64,000 bases of DNA from Bradyrhizobium sp. ISRA430. Lineage in GTDB: Bacteria; Pseudomonadota; Alphaproteobacteria; Rhizobiales; Xanthobacteraceae. The stretch is from NCBI RefSeq assembly GCF_029909975.1, contig NZ_CP094516.1, positions 4,588,001 through 4,652,000 of the forward strand. The letters run 5' to 3'. The notes beneath the pieces were generated by a model, which was given only the letters and a program-made list of their open reading frames with translations, was not told the DNA's origin and did no database searches. A program made the position numbers and the translations under genes. Shown here piece by piece: positions 55,704-63,392 of this stretch (position 1 is its first letter; every line of letters starts with the position of its first letter).

Positions 55704-55794
55704 ACGCCAGAGCAAATTGAATACGACCTATTGCTCAGGTACCTCTCCCGAGCGGGAAAAGGTGAACCGCGTTCTTGGCTCGCAACGAGCGGTA

Positions 55795-56187
55795 TCAGGT
55801 CACGCAGCGACCAGGCTGAAGCAGCTTTGCGACCTCGGTGAGCGAACTCACCATCGGCTCGCAGGCGACCGTCGGCTTGCTGCGACCCTGCTTCTGCAGC
55901 AGAAGCGAAGGCTTGGCGTTGCCGGTCTCGATTACCGCAGGAACCCGCAGCAGGATCGACGTGTCGGCGAGATCGTTGAGCCGCATCGAGACGGTCCGGG
56001 TGGAAACCGCCGCCGGCTTCGGCTCGGCGAGCCGATCCGCCTTGCCGGCACGATTGACGAGGTGGCCTGGCTTGTCGGAAATCGCCTGCCAGCGGTCGGC
56101 GAGATCATGGCCGGAGGCCAACTGCACTGCACCAAGCGTCGCGGCAATTGCGACGGCGCTCAAAAATACCTTTTGAATCTGTGACAT
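55795..56187 (-). CDS. Hypothetical exported protein
   Basis: A 130-residue protein from the ATG at 56187, with GAGGGA about ten bases before it. A signal peptide MSQIQKVFLSAVAIAATLGAV is visible, cleaved perhaps after LASG. The mature part has TVSMRLNDLADTSILLRVP and ends in a Cys-containing VACEPMVSSLTEVAKLLQPG plus RCVT. The Cys pair may form a disulfide. I do not recognise the family. It is convergent with the YqjE-like gene, with a 91-base gap. Confidence 0.75.
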   Translation of the reverse strand: MSQIQKVFLSAVAIAATLGAVQLASGHDLADRWQAISDKPGHLVNRAGKADRLAEPKPAAVSTRTVSMRLNDLADTSILLRVPAVIETGNAKPSLLLQKQGRSKPTVACEPMVSSLTEVAKLLQPGRCVT

Positions 56188-56387
56188 GAGTGTTCGTCCC
56201 TCGCCCCATGGCGATCGACGGAACAACGCTGCCGGAATGTCCGAAGTTCTTGGCTGTTACGATCACTTAACCGTGTGCGAAAAAATCGCGGGGTGCAAAA
56301 AATCTTGGAATGGCTTGGAACGACTTTCGCGCCTGGGAGTCGTCTCAGCAGCCGGTTATTCCCCCCTGCCCCATAAACCGGCGACGT

Positions 56388-56426
56388 AGGGCGCGACTGT
56401 GGTGATGCCAGTCGCGCCTTACTTTT
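56388..56426 (+). terminator. Hairpin, possible terminator
   Basis: AGGGCGCGACTG and CAGTCGCGCCTT form a stem of at least ten pairs with a nine-base loop, followed on the plus strand by ACTTTTATC. On the minus strand it lies just after the NTF2-like gene but has no T-run there. The direction is therefore uncertain. Confidence 0.4.
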
Positions 56427-56441
56427 ATCTGCGGCTGACTT

Positions 56442-57062
56442 TCATGTGCGGCCTACGTGGCCTTCCTTGGCCTTCGCGACAAGCCACTCGCGTCCCTCGG
56501 CATAAAGCTTCTCGACCTCGGCGCCGGTCAGGCCCGGCATGTCGCGCTTGACCTTGTAGCCGATCAGCTCCTGCATGTAGGCGAGGTGGCGGTAGCCCTC
56601 GGGCAGTGCCGCCAGAGCGTGCGCATCGAGGCGGAGCGTCGCCGACGGATCGACCGGATCGATCCGGTCTTTCTCGTAGATCGGCTGGCGGCGGACGATG
56701 CCCCATTTGCCTTGCCGCTTCTCCAGGAAATCATAGAAGCGCCCGGTGCAGACGACGTCGCAGAGCACGTCATGCACGGCCGCGCGCTGCGAGATGGTCA
56801 TCTTGGTCTGCGCGACGGCGCGCTCACCGGAGAGATCGATGCTGGTGCCGCCGAGGAAATGCAGGATGCGTACGCCCTTCGCAAAGCCTTCCTGGCTGAC
56901 GCGGATGAAATCCCTCGCCGGCCCCTGAAACCAGGTGGCGGACATCCAGCCTTCCTCATGCCAGACGGTGGCAAAGCGCTCCCAGTCGCCGGCATCGCGC
57001 CACACCGCCCAGTTCTCGACGAGGTCGCGGATGGCGAGGCGATCGAGCTGCGGCTGGTCCAT
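56442..57062 (-). CDS. Nuclear transport factor 2-like (SnoaL-type) protein
   Basis: A 206-residue protein from the ATG at 57062, preceded by GGAG eight bases away; a GTG two codons upstream has worse spacing. The NTF2-like cone is indicated by the start QLDRLAIRDLVENWAVWRDA, then WERFATVWHEEGWMSATWFQ and QTKMTISQRAAVHDVLCDVV plus TGRFYDFLEKRQGKWGIVRR. The C-terminal 60 residues are an extra helical part. Family members are dehydratases, isomerases or binding proteins, so the reaction is open. It reads towards the hairpin at 56388. Confidence 0.83.
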   Translation of the reverse strand: MDQPQLDRLAIRDLVENWAVWRDAGDWERFATVWHEEGWMSATWFQGPARDFIRVSQEGFAKGVRILHFLGGTSIDLSGERAVAQTKMTISQRAAVHDVLCDVVCTGRFYDFLEKRQGKWGIVRRQPIYEKDRIDPVDPSATLRLDAHALAALPEGYRHLAYMQELIGYKVKRDMPGLTGAEVEKLYAEGREWLVAKAKEGHVGRT

Positions 57063-57239
57063 GAACACGTCTCCGGTTGCCTAGCGGCCGCAACGCGGCT
57101 GCTCCACGAGGTATGAGCGATGCATTCGGTGGCCGTCAAGCGCGGTAAGCCGGCAACAAAAATCCGGCGCACCTTCGGCACGCCGGATCTGATCGTCATC
57201 AAGCGCCGAGGCGCCTTCCTTACGCTGCAGGCGCCTTCT

Positions 57240-58046
57240 CTACGCCGCCGGCGCCTTGGGCGTGCGGTTGCGCGAGTTGCGCTGGAAGAACAGCGCCTGG
57301 CTCGCCACTGCCGACACCATCGCTGGCTGGAACGGCTTTGAGATCAGGAACGCCGGCTCGGGGCGCTCGCCGGTGAGGAAGCGCTCCGGATAGGCGGTGA
57401 TGAACACCACCGGCACTTCGAAAGTGCGCAGGAGCTCGTTGACCGCATCGAGGCCCGAGGAGCCATCGGCGAGCTGGATGTCGGCGAGGATCAGGCCGGG
57501 CCGCTTGTTCTTGGCGAGCGCCACCGCATCCGAATGGGTGCGGGCGACACCGACGACGTTGTGGCCGAGATTCTTCACCAGACTCTCGAGGTCCATGGCG
57601 ATGAAGGTCTCGTCCTCGATGATCAGCACATCCGTAGCGATCTCGGCCGCCATCTCGCGTCCCGCGGCGTCGGCGAGCCGGCGTGTCTCCGCAACATCGG
57701 TATTGAGGATGTAGGCGACCTCCTCTTCGGAGAATCCTTCGAGCGACAGCAGCAGGAATGCCTGCCGCGGCAGCGGCGTGATGTTCGACAGCCGCCGCTC
57801 GGGCGGCATCGGCAAGGGCGTGACCTCGGCGTCGTCGTTGACGGAGACCGAATTCCATATCTGGGTGAACAGCCGGAACAGGCCGGCCCGTGGTCCGTGG
57901 CTCTCGTCGAGCACCGACGGATCCCCGAGCATGGCTTCCAACATGGCTGCGACGTAGGCGTCACCGGACGGCTGGCTGCCCGTCAGGGCACGTGCATACC
58001 GCCGCAATAACGGCAAGTGCTCAGCAACAAGCTGTGAACGGGACAT
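57240..58046 (-). CDS. phyR: General stress response anti-anti-sigma regulator PhyR
   Basis: A 268-residue response regulator. The start at 58046 follows GGAGTGGGG. The N-terminal half is a sigma-like domain (EHLPLLRRYARALTGSQPSG, ITPLPRQAFLLLSLEGFSEE, EVAYILNTDVAETRRLA); the C-terminal half is a receiver with acidic IIEDE and the phospho-acceptor Asp189 in ILADIQLADGSSG. When phosphorylated, PhyR binds NepR and releases sigma-EcfG. It is divergent from nepR-ecfG, and a near-consensus sigma-EcfG promoter (GGAAC-N16-CGTA) lies 78 bases upstream, so it should be autoregulated. Confidence 0.97.
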   Translation of the reverse strand: MSRSQLVAEHLPLLRRYARALTGSQPSGDAYVAAMLEAMLGDPSVLDESHGPRAGLFRLFTQIWNSVSVNDDAEVTPLPMPPERRLSNITPLPRQAFLLLSLEGFSEEEVAYILNTDVAETRRLADAAGREMAAEIATDVLIIEDETFIAMDLESLVKNLGHNVVGVARTHSDAVALAKNKRPGLILADIQLADGSSGLDAVNELLRTFEVPVVFITAYPERFLTGERPEPAFLISKPFQPAMVSAVASQALFFQRNSRNRTPKAPAA

Positions 58047-58124
58047 CCCCACTCCATTCATCTTCGGGCCAATCCGCACGAGACCCACACAAGGGCGGCC
58101 CGGACCTCCCCTGCTCGCCCAGTC

Positions 58125-58149
58125 TACGCCCGAACTCAAGAAAAGTTCC
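58125..58149 (-). promoter_or_regulatory. Sigma-EcfG-type promoter of phyR
   Basis: On the minus strand GGAAC (58145-58149) is followed by a 16-base spacer and CGTA (58125-58128). It differs from the consensus -10 by one base and ends 78 bases before phyR. Confidence 0.75.
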
Positions 58150-58158
58150 GGGACGGCT

Positions 58159-58183
58159 GGAACTTTTCCTCCGCCCTTGCATT
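58159..58183 (+). promoter_or_regulatory. Sigma-EcfG-type promoter of nepR-ecfG
   Basis: GGAAC (58159-58163), a 16-base spacer and CATT (58180-58183), again one base off consensus, lie 99 bases before nepR. Its -35 box is the mirror of the phyR -35 box, the pair forming GTTCC-gggacggct-GGAAC. Confidence 0.7.
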
Positions 58184-58260
58184 AGGCCTATCCAGGGAAC
58201 GGCTCCCGGTTGAGAAAAAGCCTCTGTTTTGCAGTCACTTAACTCGGGGAAACGTGGAAC

Positions 58261-58294
58261 AGGTCATGAAAGATCTCAGGTCATGAAAGATCTA
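58261..58294 (+). repeat. Tandem 17-base duplication across the nepR start
   Basis: AGGTCATGAAAGATCTC (58261-58277) is followed immediately by AGGTCATGAAAGATCTA (58278-58294). Both copies contain an ATG with the same ribosome-binding context. The second ATG starts nepR; the first opens a six-codon frame. Confidence 0.9.
58266..58286 (+). CDS. Six-codon leader peptide upstream of nepR (possible)
   Basis: The ATG at 58266 reads MKDLRS and stops at TGA 58284-58286, which overlaps the nepR ATG at 58283 as ATGA. It arises from the 17-base tandem duplication. Ribosomes starting at the first ATG would terminate exactly at the nepR start, which could couple or limit nepR translation. Whether it is translated is unknown. 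Confidence 0.35.
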   Translation: MKDLRS

Positions 58295-58513
58295 AAGTCT
58301 CAAGCAAGCAAGAACACGACCCCCGGCAAGGGTGGCCTCACGCCGGAGATTCAATCTCGGATTGGGCACCAGTTGCGCGCCATGTACGACGATGTCGTGC
58401 GGCAGGGCGTTCCCGACCGGTTCGCGGAGCTTATCAAAAAGCTTGATGCGCCGGGAGCGACACCCCAGGTGGAAAACGATGGGGGAACCAATGACAACAA
58501 TGGGAGGGACTAA
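58283..58513 (+). CDS. nepR: Anti-sigma factor NepR
   Basis: A 76-residue protein that holds sigma-EcfG inactive and is itself titrated by phosphorylated PhyR. The NepR core is clear: GGLTPEIQSRIGHQLRAMYD followed by DVVRQGVPDRFAELIKKLDA, two helices that wrap around the sigma factor. The N-terminus is Lys-rich and flexible. The start at 58283 gives MKDLKSQASKN and is the second copy of a duplicated start region. Its stop overlaps the ecfG start (TAATG), so the anti-sigma and sigma factors are translationally coupled. Confidence 0.95.
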   Translation: MKDLKSQASKNTTPGKGGLTPEIQSRIGHQLRAMYDDVVRQGVPDRFAELIKKLDAPGATPQVENDGGTNDNNGRD

Positions 58514-59061
58514 TGCCCCTCACGGAATCCCTGCGCGACGACATCCTGGCGGCCGTGCCGAGCCTGCGCGCCTTCGCCATCTCACTCAGCGGCAACGCTG
58601 ATCGCGCCGACGACCTGGTGCAGGAAACGCTGCTGCGGGCGCTCGCCAACATCGACTCGTTCCAACCCGGCTCCAACCTGCCGGCGTGGCTGTTTACGAT
58701 CCTGCGCAACCTGTTCCGCTCCGACTATCGCAAGCGGCGGCGGGAGGTGGAGGATGCGGAAGGCAACTACGCCAAGACACTGAAGACGCAGCCGTCGCAG
58801 AACGCGCATCTCGAGTTCGAGGAGTTTCGCGCGGCGCTCGACAAGCTTCCGCAGGACCAGCGCGAAGCACTGATCCTGGTCGGCGCCTCCGGCTTCTCCT
58901 ATGAGGACGCGGCCTCGATCTGCGGCTGCGCGGTCGGCACGATCAAGAGCCGTGTCAACCGCGCCCGCTCGAAGCTCGCGGCCCTGCTCTATGTCGACGG
59001 CGCCGAGGATTTCGGCCCGGACGAGACCGTGCGCGCCGTGATCGGCGGCAGCGGCGGCTAG
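58513..59061 (+). CDS. ecfG: General stress response sigma factor EcfG
   Basis: A 182-residue extracytoplasmic-function-type sigma factor. Region 2 has RAFAISLSGNADRADDLVQE (with the DDLVQETLLRALANI helix) and FTILRNLFRSDYRKRRREVE. Region 4 has LPQDQREALILVGASGFSYE and DAASICGCAVGTIKSRVNRA. It directs RNA polymerase to GGAAC-N16/17-CGTT promoters, several of which lie in this window. The ATG at 58513 overlaps the nepR stop. A perfect 14-pair hairpin lies 30 bases after the stop. Confidence 0.95.
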   Translation: MPLTESLRDDILAAVPSLRAFAISLSGNADRADDLVQETLLRALANIDSFQPGSNLPAWLFTILRNLFRSDYRKRRREVEDAEGNYAKTLKTQPSQNAHLEFEEFRAALDKLPQDQREALILVGASGFSYEDAASICGCAVGTIKSRVNRARSKLAALLYVDGAEDFGPDETVRAVIGGSGG

Positions 59062-59090
59062 AGGCCGGCAGTCAGAACAAGCGCACGAAG

Positions 59091-59122
59091 GTAGAGGCGG
59101 CCGCTTGAGCGGCCGCCTCTAC
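59091..59122 (+). terminator. Perfect 14-pair hairpin after ecfG
   Basis: GTAGAGGCGGCCGC (59091-59104), loop TTGA, GCGGCCGCCTCTAC (59109-59122). The stem is perfect but no T-run follows on either strand, so it may stabilise the ecfG mRNA 3' end rather than act as a classical terminator. Confidence 0.6.
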
Positions 59123-59142
59123 GCGCGTGTCTTCCCTTCTCG

Positions 59143-59266
59143 CCTTCTTGTGGGAGAAGGTGTCGCGCTAAGCGCGACGGATGAGGGGTCTCGCTCCGCG
59201 CATCAATCTCTCGATTTGAACTCGCGGATAAAGCCCCTCATCCGGCGCTTCGCGCCACCTTTTTTC
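59143..59266. repeat. Palindromic intergenic repeat, family D
   Basis: CCTTCTTGTGGGAGAAGGTG followed by GTCGCGCTAAGCGCGACGGA is matched on the right by CCCCTCATCCGGCGCTTCGC and GCCACCTTTTTT. The right part could also give T-rich 3' ends for ecfG transcripts. Confidence 0.75.
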
Positions 59267-59299
59267 GGAAAACCGCTCCACGCTTTTCCGGATCATGCT

Positions 59300-60991
59300 C
59301 TAGCGCACCGGCCGCACCGGTGCCGAAAATTTCTCGGTGCGATCGCGCTCCGTCATGTCGACGACCGTCTCCATCGGCGCGGTCAGCTCGTAGATGTAGG
59401 AGGCGTCGGTGAAGTAGCGCTTGGCGGTGCCGCCGAGTGCTTCAGGGGCGACTCGATCGAGCAGGATCAAACCGAAATCGGAATCGGGGCGGCGCGTCGC
59501 TTCGCTGGTGTTGAGCTCCTCCCAGCGGAAATGGAACATCTCCTCGCCCTCTTCGCCCGTCACCGTCCAGTTCGCCGTGATGTGCGGATGCTTGCCGACC
59601 AGCGACAGCCCCTCGTCGGAATGCGAAGCGAGCTCGAAGAACAGCAGCGAGAGGCTTTGCGCTGCGCGCGCACTCACCGCGATGTCGGGCCCGCTGACGG
59701 CAATGCGATCGGCATGCGGGATGGCGCGCGCCTCGAACAGGCCCTTCAGCTTGACACCCTGCCACTGGCTCTCGCTCAGCAGCGAGACGACGTTGGACAT
59801 GGCGTGAATGCGGCCGATCAGCAGCTCGCGCGCGACGTCGATATCGGAGCCGTGGCGCAGCGTGCGCGTCACGATCGACTGGATCACAGCCAGGATGTTC
59901 TTGACGCGATGGTTCAGCTCGTCGATCACCGCCGTCAGCCGACGCTCGAAGCCGATCCGCACCTGGATTTCCCGGCTGAGCCGCAAATTGTTGTAGGCGA
60001 CATATCCGAACAGGCCGCACACCATCGCCGTGATGGCGAAACCGATCGCCGCGACGATGATGGCTGTCTGCTCGGCGCGCCGTGCCGAATTGGTCTTCGC
60101 GTAATAGCTGAGCTGCCAATCGCGGCCGCCGAAGCTCAGCGTGCGCGTTGCCGACCGCGCCGGTCCGTCGGCTGAGGCCATGCGTGTGGAGACCACGCCC
60201 TGGTCATTGGCCACGAGCTCGCCGCCATCCTTGCGCGGATCCTTCAGCGCGACGGAGAACAACGACATGTCGTCGTTGGTCAGCATCAGCGAGGCGAGCT
60301 CGTAGGAAAACGTGATGAAGCCCGCCGGCTCGGTCGCGCCTTCGGGAATCACGGGCGCGGCCACGATGACTCCGACTGGCCCGTTGCCGCGCAGCAGCGG
60401 GACCGGGTCGGAGGCAACCGACCTCTTCTCGACCCTGGCACGTGCCAGCATGGCGCTGAGAACCGGATCCTGGTCGTAGCTGCGGCCAGGCAGCGCCTTG
60501 GTCTCGTCGCTCCGCGGCTCGAGGTCCAACAGCACGTCAATCGGCTGGGTGACGGTGGCCGGATCGATCGGCTTGTCATCGTAGGTGCGGATCTTCGCAT
60601 TTGGAAAGCCCGCGCCCGCGATCGCCGCCTGCGCCGCGGCCAGCTCGTTCGGCTTGAGGCGGGCGATCCAGCCGGCCACCACGAAATCGGTCTTGAAGGC
60701 GTAAATGGCCGAGCGCAGCGGCTCCAGCATGTTGGGCTTGATCACGGACGGCGCGCGGAACAGGCCCGAGGCGACACGCGCAAGCAGCTCACGCTCGGTC
60801 AGCCGGTCCTGGACCAGGCTCGCGTGAACGTCGATTGCGCGCGCCAGCGCGATGCGGTCGAGCGCCAGCTCCTGGTCGTGAACGCGATAGGCCGCGAGCC
60901 CGGAGAGCAGGACTCCGAGCAGAGCGATGAAGCCGATGATGAAACCCAGCCGGACCACGCGACTACTCAGGAGAAGGTGGGAAGTCGGCAA
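59300..60991 (-). CDS. CHASE-domain HWE-type kinase homologue with degenerate ATP site (PhyP-like)
   Basis: A 563-residue membrane sensor. Membrane segments are near residues 13-35 and 306-330; between them lies a CHASE-type periplasmic sensor. The dimerisation/phospho-acceptor region has the HWE/HisKA_2 motif DELNHRVKNILAVIQSIVTR with His361. In the ATPase domain the N-box, normally HELATNAxKYG, reads FFELASHSDEG (449-461): both the His and the Mg-binding Asn are lost, and the G-box reads DFGLILLDR. ATP binding is therefore doubtful. In Sphingomonas, the similar PhyP next to phyR is a phosphatase of PhyR. The gene's place beside phyR-nepR-ecfG supports the same role here. Confidence 0.88.
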   Translation of the reverse strand: MPTSHLLLSSRVVRLGFIIGFIALLGVLLSGLAAYRVHDQELALDRIALARAIDVHASLVQDRLTERELLARVASGLFRAPSVIKPNMLEPLRSAIYAFKTDFVVAGWIARLKPNELAAAQAAIAGAGFPNAKIRTYDDKPIDPATVTQPIDVLLDLEPRSDETKALPGRSYDQDPVLSAMLARARVEKRSVASDPVPLLRGNGPVGVIVAAPVIPEGATEPAGFITFSYELASLMLTNDDMSLFSVALKDPRKDGGELVANDQGVVSTRMASADGPARSATRTLSFGGRDWQLSYYAKTNSARRAEQTAIIVAAIGFAITAMVCGLFGYVAYNNLRLSREIQVRIGFERRLTAVIDELNHRVKNILAVIQSIVTRTLRHGSDIDVARELLIGRIHAMSNVVSLLSESQWQGVKLKGLFEARAIPHADRIAVSGPDIAVSARAAQSLSLLFFELASHSDEGLSLVGKHPHITANWTVTGEEGEEMFHFRWEELNTSEATRRPDSDFGLILLDRVAPEALGGTAKRYFTDASYIYELTAPMETVVDMTERDRTEKFSAPVRPVR

Positions 60992-61236
60992 TAAACACGA
61001 AGCATATGAACGCCGCTCGAACGGCCAAGTGCCGAAACAGAGTGGACCTCAGTAGGGGAGATAATGAAGGAGGAGGCATCAGTACGCAACTTGGGTCGCC
61101 CGAAAAGCTTAATTCGCCCGGCCGATCGTCCGGCCAAAGAGGTTTGCTCCGGACACCAAGTGCGTTAATCGCTGTGCCGCAAATTTGTTCCGCGGATACA
61201 GTTTGGCCGCAGGTGTTAACGGCCATAAAGACTGCG
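60992..61236. other. 245-base intergenic region
   Basis: It separates the leftward kinase homologue from the end of ureG. No repeat was recognised. One 34-codon rightward frame with a good ribosome binding site is listed at low confidence. Confidence 0.5.
61064..61168 (+). CDS. Possible 34-residue peptide
   Basis: The ATG at 61064 is preceded by GGGGAGATA, a good ribosome binding site, and reads MKEEASVRNLGRPKSLIRPA onward to a TAA at 61166-61168. It is basic, without a membrane segment, and matches no family I know. It could be chance. Confidence 0.22.
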   Translation: MKEEASVRNLGRPKSLIRPADRPAKEVCSGHQVR

Positions 61237-61887
61237 CTATGTCGTCGCGCTCCGCAAGCCGTCCTTCAAGCCGCGCTCCAAGCCGCCCTTGGCCTCGATG
61301 AAGCCGACGATGCGGTCGAGCCCCTCGCTCTTCTTCAGGTTGGTCATCACAAACGGACGCTCGCCGCGCATCCGCTTGGCGTCCGTCTGCATCTTCTCGA
61401 GGGAGGCGCCGACATGGGGGGCAAGGTCGATCTTGTTGATGACCAGGAGGTCGGACCGGGTGATGCCGGGACCGCCCTTGGACGGAATCTTGTCGCCAGC
61501 GGCCACGTCGATGACGTAGATCGTAATGTCGGCGAGCTCCGGGGAAAAAGTGGCAGCGAGGTTGTCACCGCCGGACTCGATCAGCACCAAGTCGAGATCG
61601 GGAAACTTCGCACGCATGTCCGCAACCGCCGCAAGGTTCATCGAGGCGTCCTCGCGGATCGCGGTGTGTGGACAGCCGCCGGTCTCGACGCCGGCGATAC
61701 GATCCGGCGTCAGCGAGCCCGAGCGCACCAGGAATTCCGCATCCCACTTGGTGTAGATGTCGTTGGTGATCGCAGCGATGTCGTAGCGCTCGCGCATGGT
61801 CTTGCAGAGCAGGTCCATCAGCGCTGTCTTGCCCGATCCGACGGGGCCGCCGACACCGACACGCAGGGGGCCATGAGATTTAGCCAT
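61237..61887 (-). CDS. ureG: Urease accessory GTPase UreG
   Basis: A 216-residue SIMIBI-class GTPase that delivers nickel to urease. The start at 61887 gives [23 protein letters not shown] with the P-loop at residues 14-21; the longer open frame upstream translates a repeat ([10 protein letters not shown]) and is artefactual. Other motifs are [28 protein letters not shown] (the nickel-binding CPH), [15 protein letters not shown] and [12 protein letters not shown]. It is the last gene of the leftward urease operon; a repeat separates it from ureF. Confidence 0.97.
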   Translation of the reverse strand: MAKSHGPLRVGVGGPVGSGKTALMDLLCKTMRERYDIAAITNDIYTKWDAEFLVRSGSLTPDRIAGVETGGCPHTAIREDASMNLAAVADMRAKFPDLDLVLIESGGDNLAATFSPELADITIYVIDVAAGDKIPSKGGPGITRSDLLVINKIDLAPHVGASLEKMQTDAKRMRGERPFVMTNLKKSEGLDRIVGFIEAKGGLERGLKDGLRSATT

Positions 61888-61907
61888 TGTAGCTTGCTCT
61901 TTCCTAT

Positions 61908-62030
61908 CGTCGTCCCGGCGAAAGCCAGGACCCATTACCACCGAACTTTGTTGTCGCGGCAGGCTGAGGCCATACGGACGCATAACCACGGGCATTTGTG
62001 GCTATGGGTCCTGGCTTTCGCCTGGACGAC
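61908..62030. repeat. Intergenic repeat, family B, inside the urease operon
   Basis: It has outer arms CGTCGTCCCGGCGAAAGCCA and GGGTCCTGGCTTTCGCCTGG, and internal ACCCATTACCACC. It lies within the urease operon between ureF and ureG, and so would be transcribed as a hairpin in the polycistronic mRNA. Confidence 0.82.
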
Positions 62031-62052
62031 GGCGGAGTGCGCGGCGCAGCCC

Positions 62053-62775
62053 TCACGACCTGAACAGCCGCGTATATTGCGTCTCGTGTCGCATGCTGGC
62101 GAGATCGGCGCGAAACGTCGCGCTGCCGAGATCGTCCAGTAGCGCATGCAGCGCACGATTGGCAGTCGCGGCGACCGCAGCTTCCAGCATCACCAGCACG
62201 CGCTGGCAGTCGGTCTGGCCGAGCGGAATGAGCCGGCTTGCCGCGGAGATCCAGTTCGAGACCAGCGCGTGCAGGAAGGCGTGCAGCGTCGGCGGCAGCG
62301 GCACGCCATGGGCGGCCGCAACGACACCGACCGCGACGGGATAGACCAATGGCGTACGGCATGCCGCGACCATGGCATCCAACCCGTCGGCATCCCACGC
62401 CGCTCGCGCGATGTCGATGAAGGCGCGCCCCTGCGAGGTCGTCTCGAGCTGCCGCTCGCGCGAAGGCACGAAGGCCGCAGCGAGCTCCGCGATCTCGCAT
62501 AGCGAGGCGCCCTCGACCGCCTCGGCGGCGCGGTAAGCATGGACCAGAAAGATCGCGTCGCAAATGCCCGCGCCGTCGCCGAGCATCGCACCGAGCCAGT
62601 CGGCGAGCGTCACGGTGTCGGTGATGTCGCCCGCCTCGACTGCCCATTCAATGCCGCTGGAATAGGAGAAGCCGCCGACTGGAAACGCCGGCGACAGCCA
62701 GGTCATCAACCGGTACAGCGCCGCCGCCTCCCGCTCGGTCAAGCAGCCGGACTCGACCGGCTCATTTGTGGTCAT
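62053..62775 (-). CDS. ureF: Urease accessory protein UreF
   Basis: A 240-residue all-helical activator that with UreD and UreG inserts nickel into urease. The start at 62775 gives [10 protein letters not shown], overlapping ureE by 14 bases; the longer frame upstream is out-of-frame translation of the ureE His tail and is rejected. The family core [20 protein letters not shown] appears here as [20 protein letters not shown], followed by [20 protein letters not shown]. Confidence 0.95.
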   Translation of the reverse strand: MTTNEPVESGCLTEREAAALYRLMTWLSPAFPVGGFSYSSGIEWAVEAGDITDTVTLADWLGAMLGDGAGICDAIFLVHAYRAAEAVEGASLCEIAELAAAFVPSRERQLETTSQGRAFIDIARAAWDADGLDAMVAACRTPLVYPVAVGVVAAAHGVPLPPTLHAFLHALVSNWISAASRLIPLGQTDCQRVLVMLEAAVAATANRALHALLDDLGSATFRADLASMRHETQYTRLFRS

Positions 62776-63379
62776 GAGCATGGCTATGGCCATGGTGATG
62801 ATCGGGGTGGTCGCAATGCTCGTCGTGGCGATGGTGATGATCGTGGCCATCATGATCGTGGTGATGGTCGCCGTGATCGTGATGGTGATGTCCGTGATCG
62901 TGATGCGCATGGGCGTCATGTCCATGCGCGTGGTCATGTGCATGAGCTGCATCGGCATAGGCGCCGCCCTCGGGATCGAATGGCGCCTCGATCTCGATCA
63001 CGCGCGCGCCTAACCCCTTCACCATCGTCTCGATGACATGGTCGCGGCGGATGCGCAGGCTCTTGGCCATGATCTGCGTCGGCAAATGGCGATTGCCGAG
63101 ATGCCAGGCGACGCGGATGAGATGGTGCGGATCGCGGCCGCGGATTTCCAGCAGCGGCTCGGGCTCCGCGACCACCTCGATCAGCCGGCCGTCCTCCAGT
63201 TCCAGGGCATCGCCGCCGCGAAGCGCGACGGCGTTTTCGAGGTCGAGCAGGAATTCGAGCCCGCGCGTGCCCGTCATCGCCATGCGGCGCCGGTGCCGGT
63301 CGTCGAAATCGAGCACGACCGTATCCGCCGGCGCCTCCGTGAAGCGGTGCTGTCCCCGTACCTGCGTCGCCCGGATCAT
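62762..63379 (-). CDS. ureE: Urease accessory nickel-binding protein UreE with long His tail
   Basis: A 205-residue nickel metallochaperone. The N-terminal domain (to residue 75) and the metal-binding domain ([20 protein letters not shown]) are normal. The C-terminal 60 residues contain more than thirty His in Asp/His/Gly repeats (from [16 protein letters not shown] to HAHDHK), which should bind several Ni ions. It precedes ureF with overlapping coding sequence. The codons of the tail are repetitive, so the length may vary among strains. Confidence 0.96.
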   Translation of the reverse strand: MIRATQVRGQHRFTEAPADTVVLDFDDRHRRRMAMTGTRGLEFLLDLENAVALRGGDALELEDGRLIEVVAEPEPLLEIRGRDPHHLIRVAWHLGNRHLPTQIMAKSLRIRRDHVIETMVKGLGARVIEIEAPFDPEGGAYADAAHAHDHAHGHDAHAHHDHGHHHHDHGDHHHDHDGHDHHHRHDEHCDHPDHHHGHSHAHDHK

Positions 63380-63392
63380 GCGCTTTACCCTA

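Noticed and set aside
61888..61995. Upstream extension of UreG
   Set aside because: It translates the end of a family B repeat ([10 protein letters not shown]); UreG begins at 61887.
62776..62958. N-terminal extension of UreF rich in Met, Thr and Ile
   Set aside because: It is the out-of-frame reading of the ureE His-repeat tail. UreF homology begins at 62775.
62768..62960. Dense short repeats resembling a CRISPR or satellite
   Set aside because: They are codon repeats for Asp-His in ureE, with no spacer structure.
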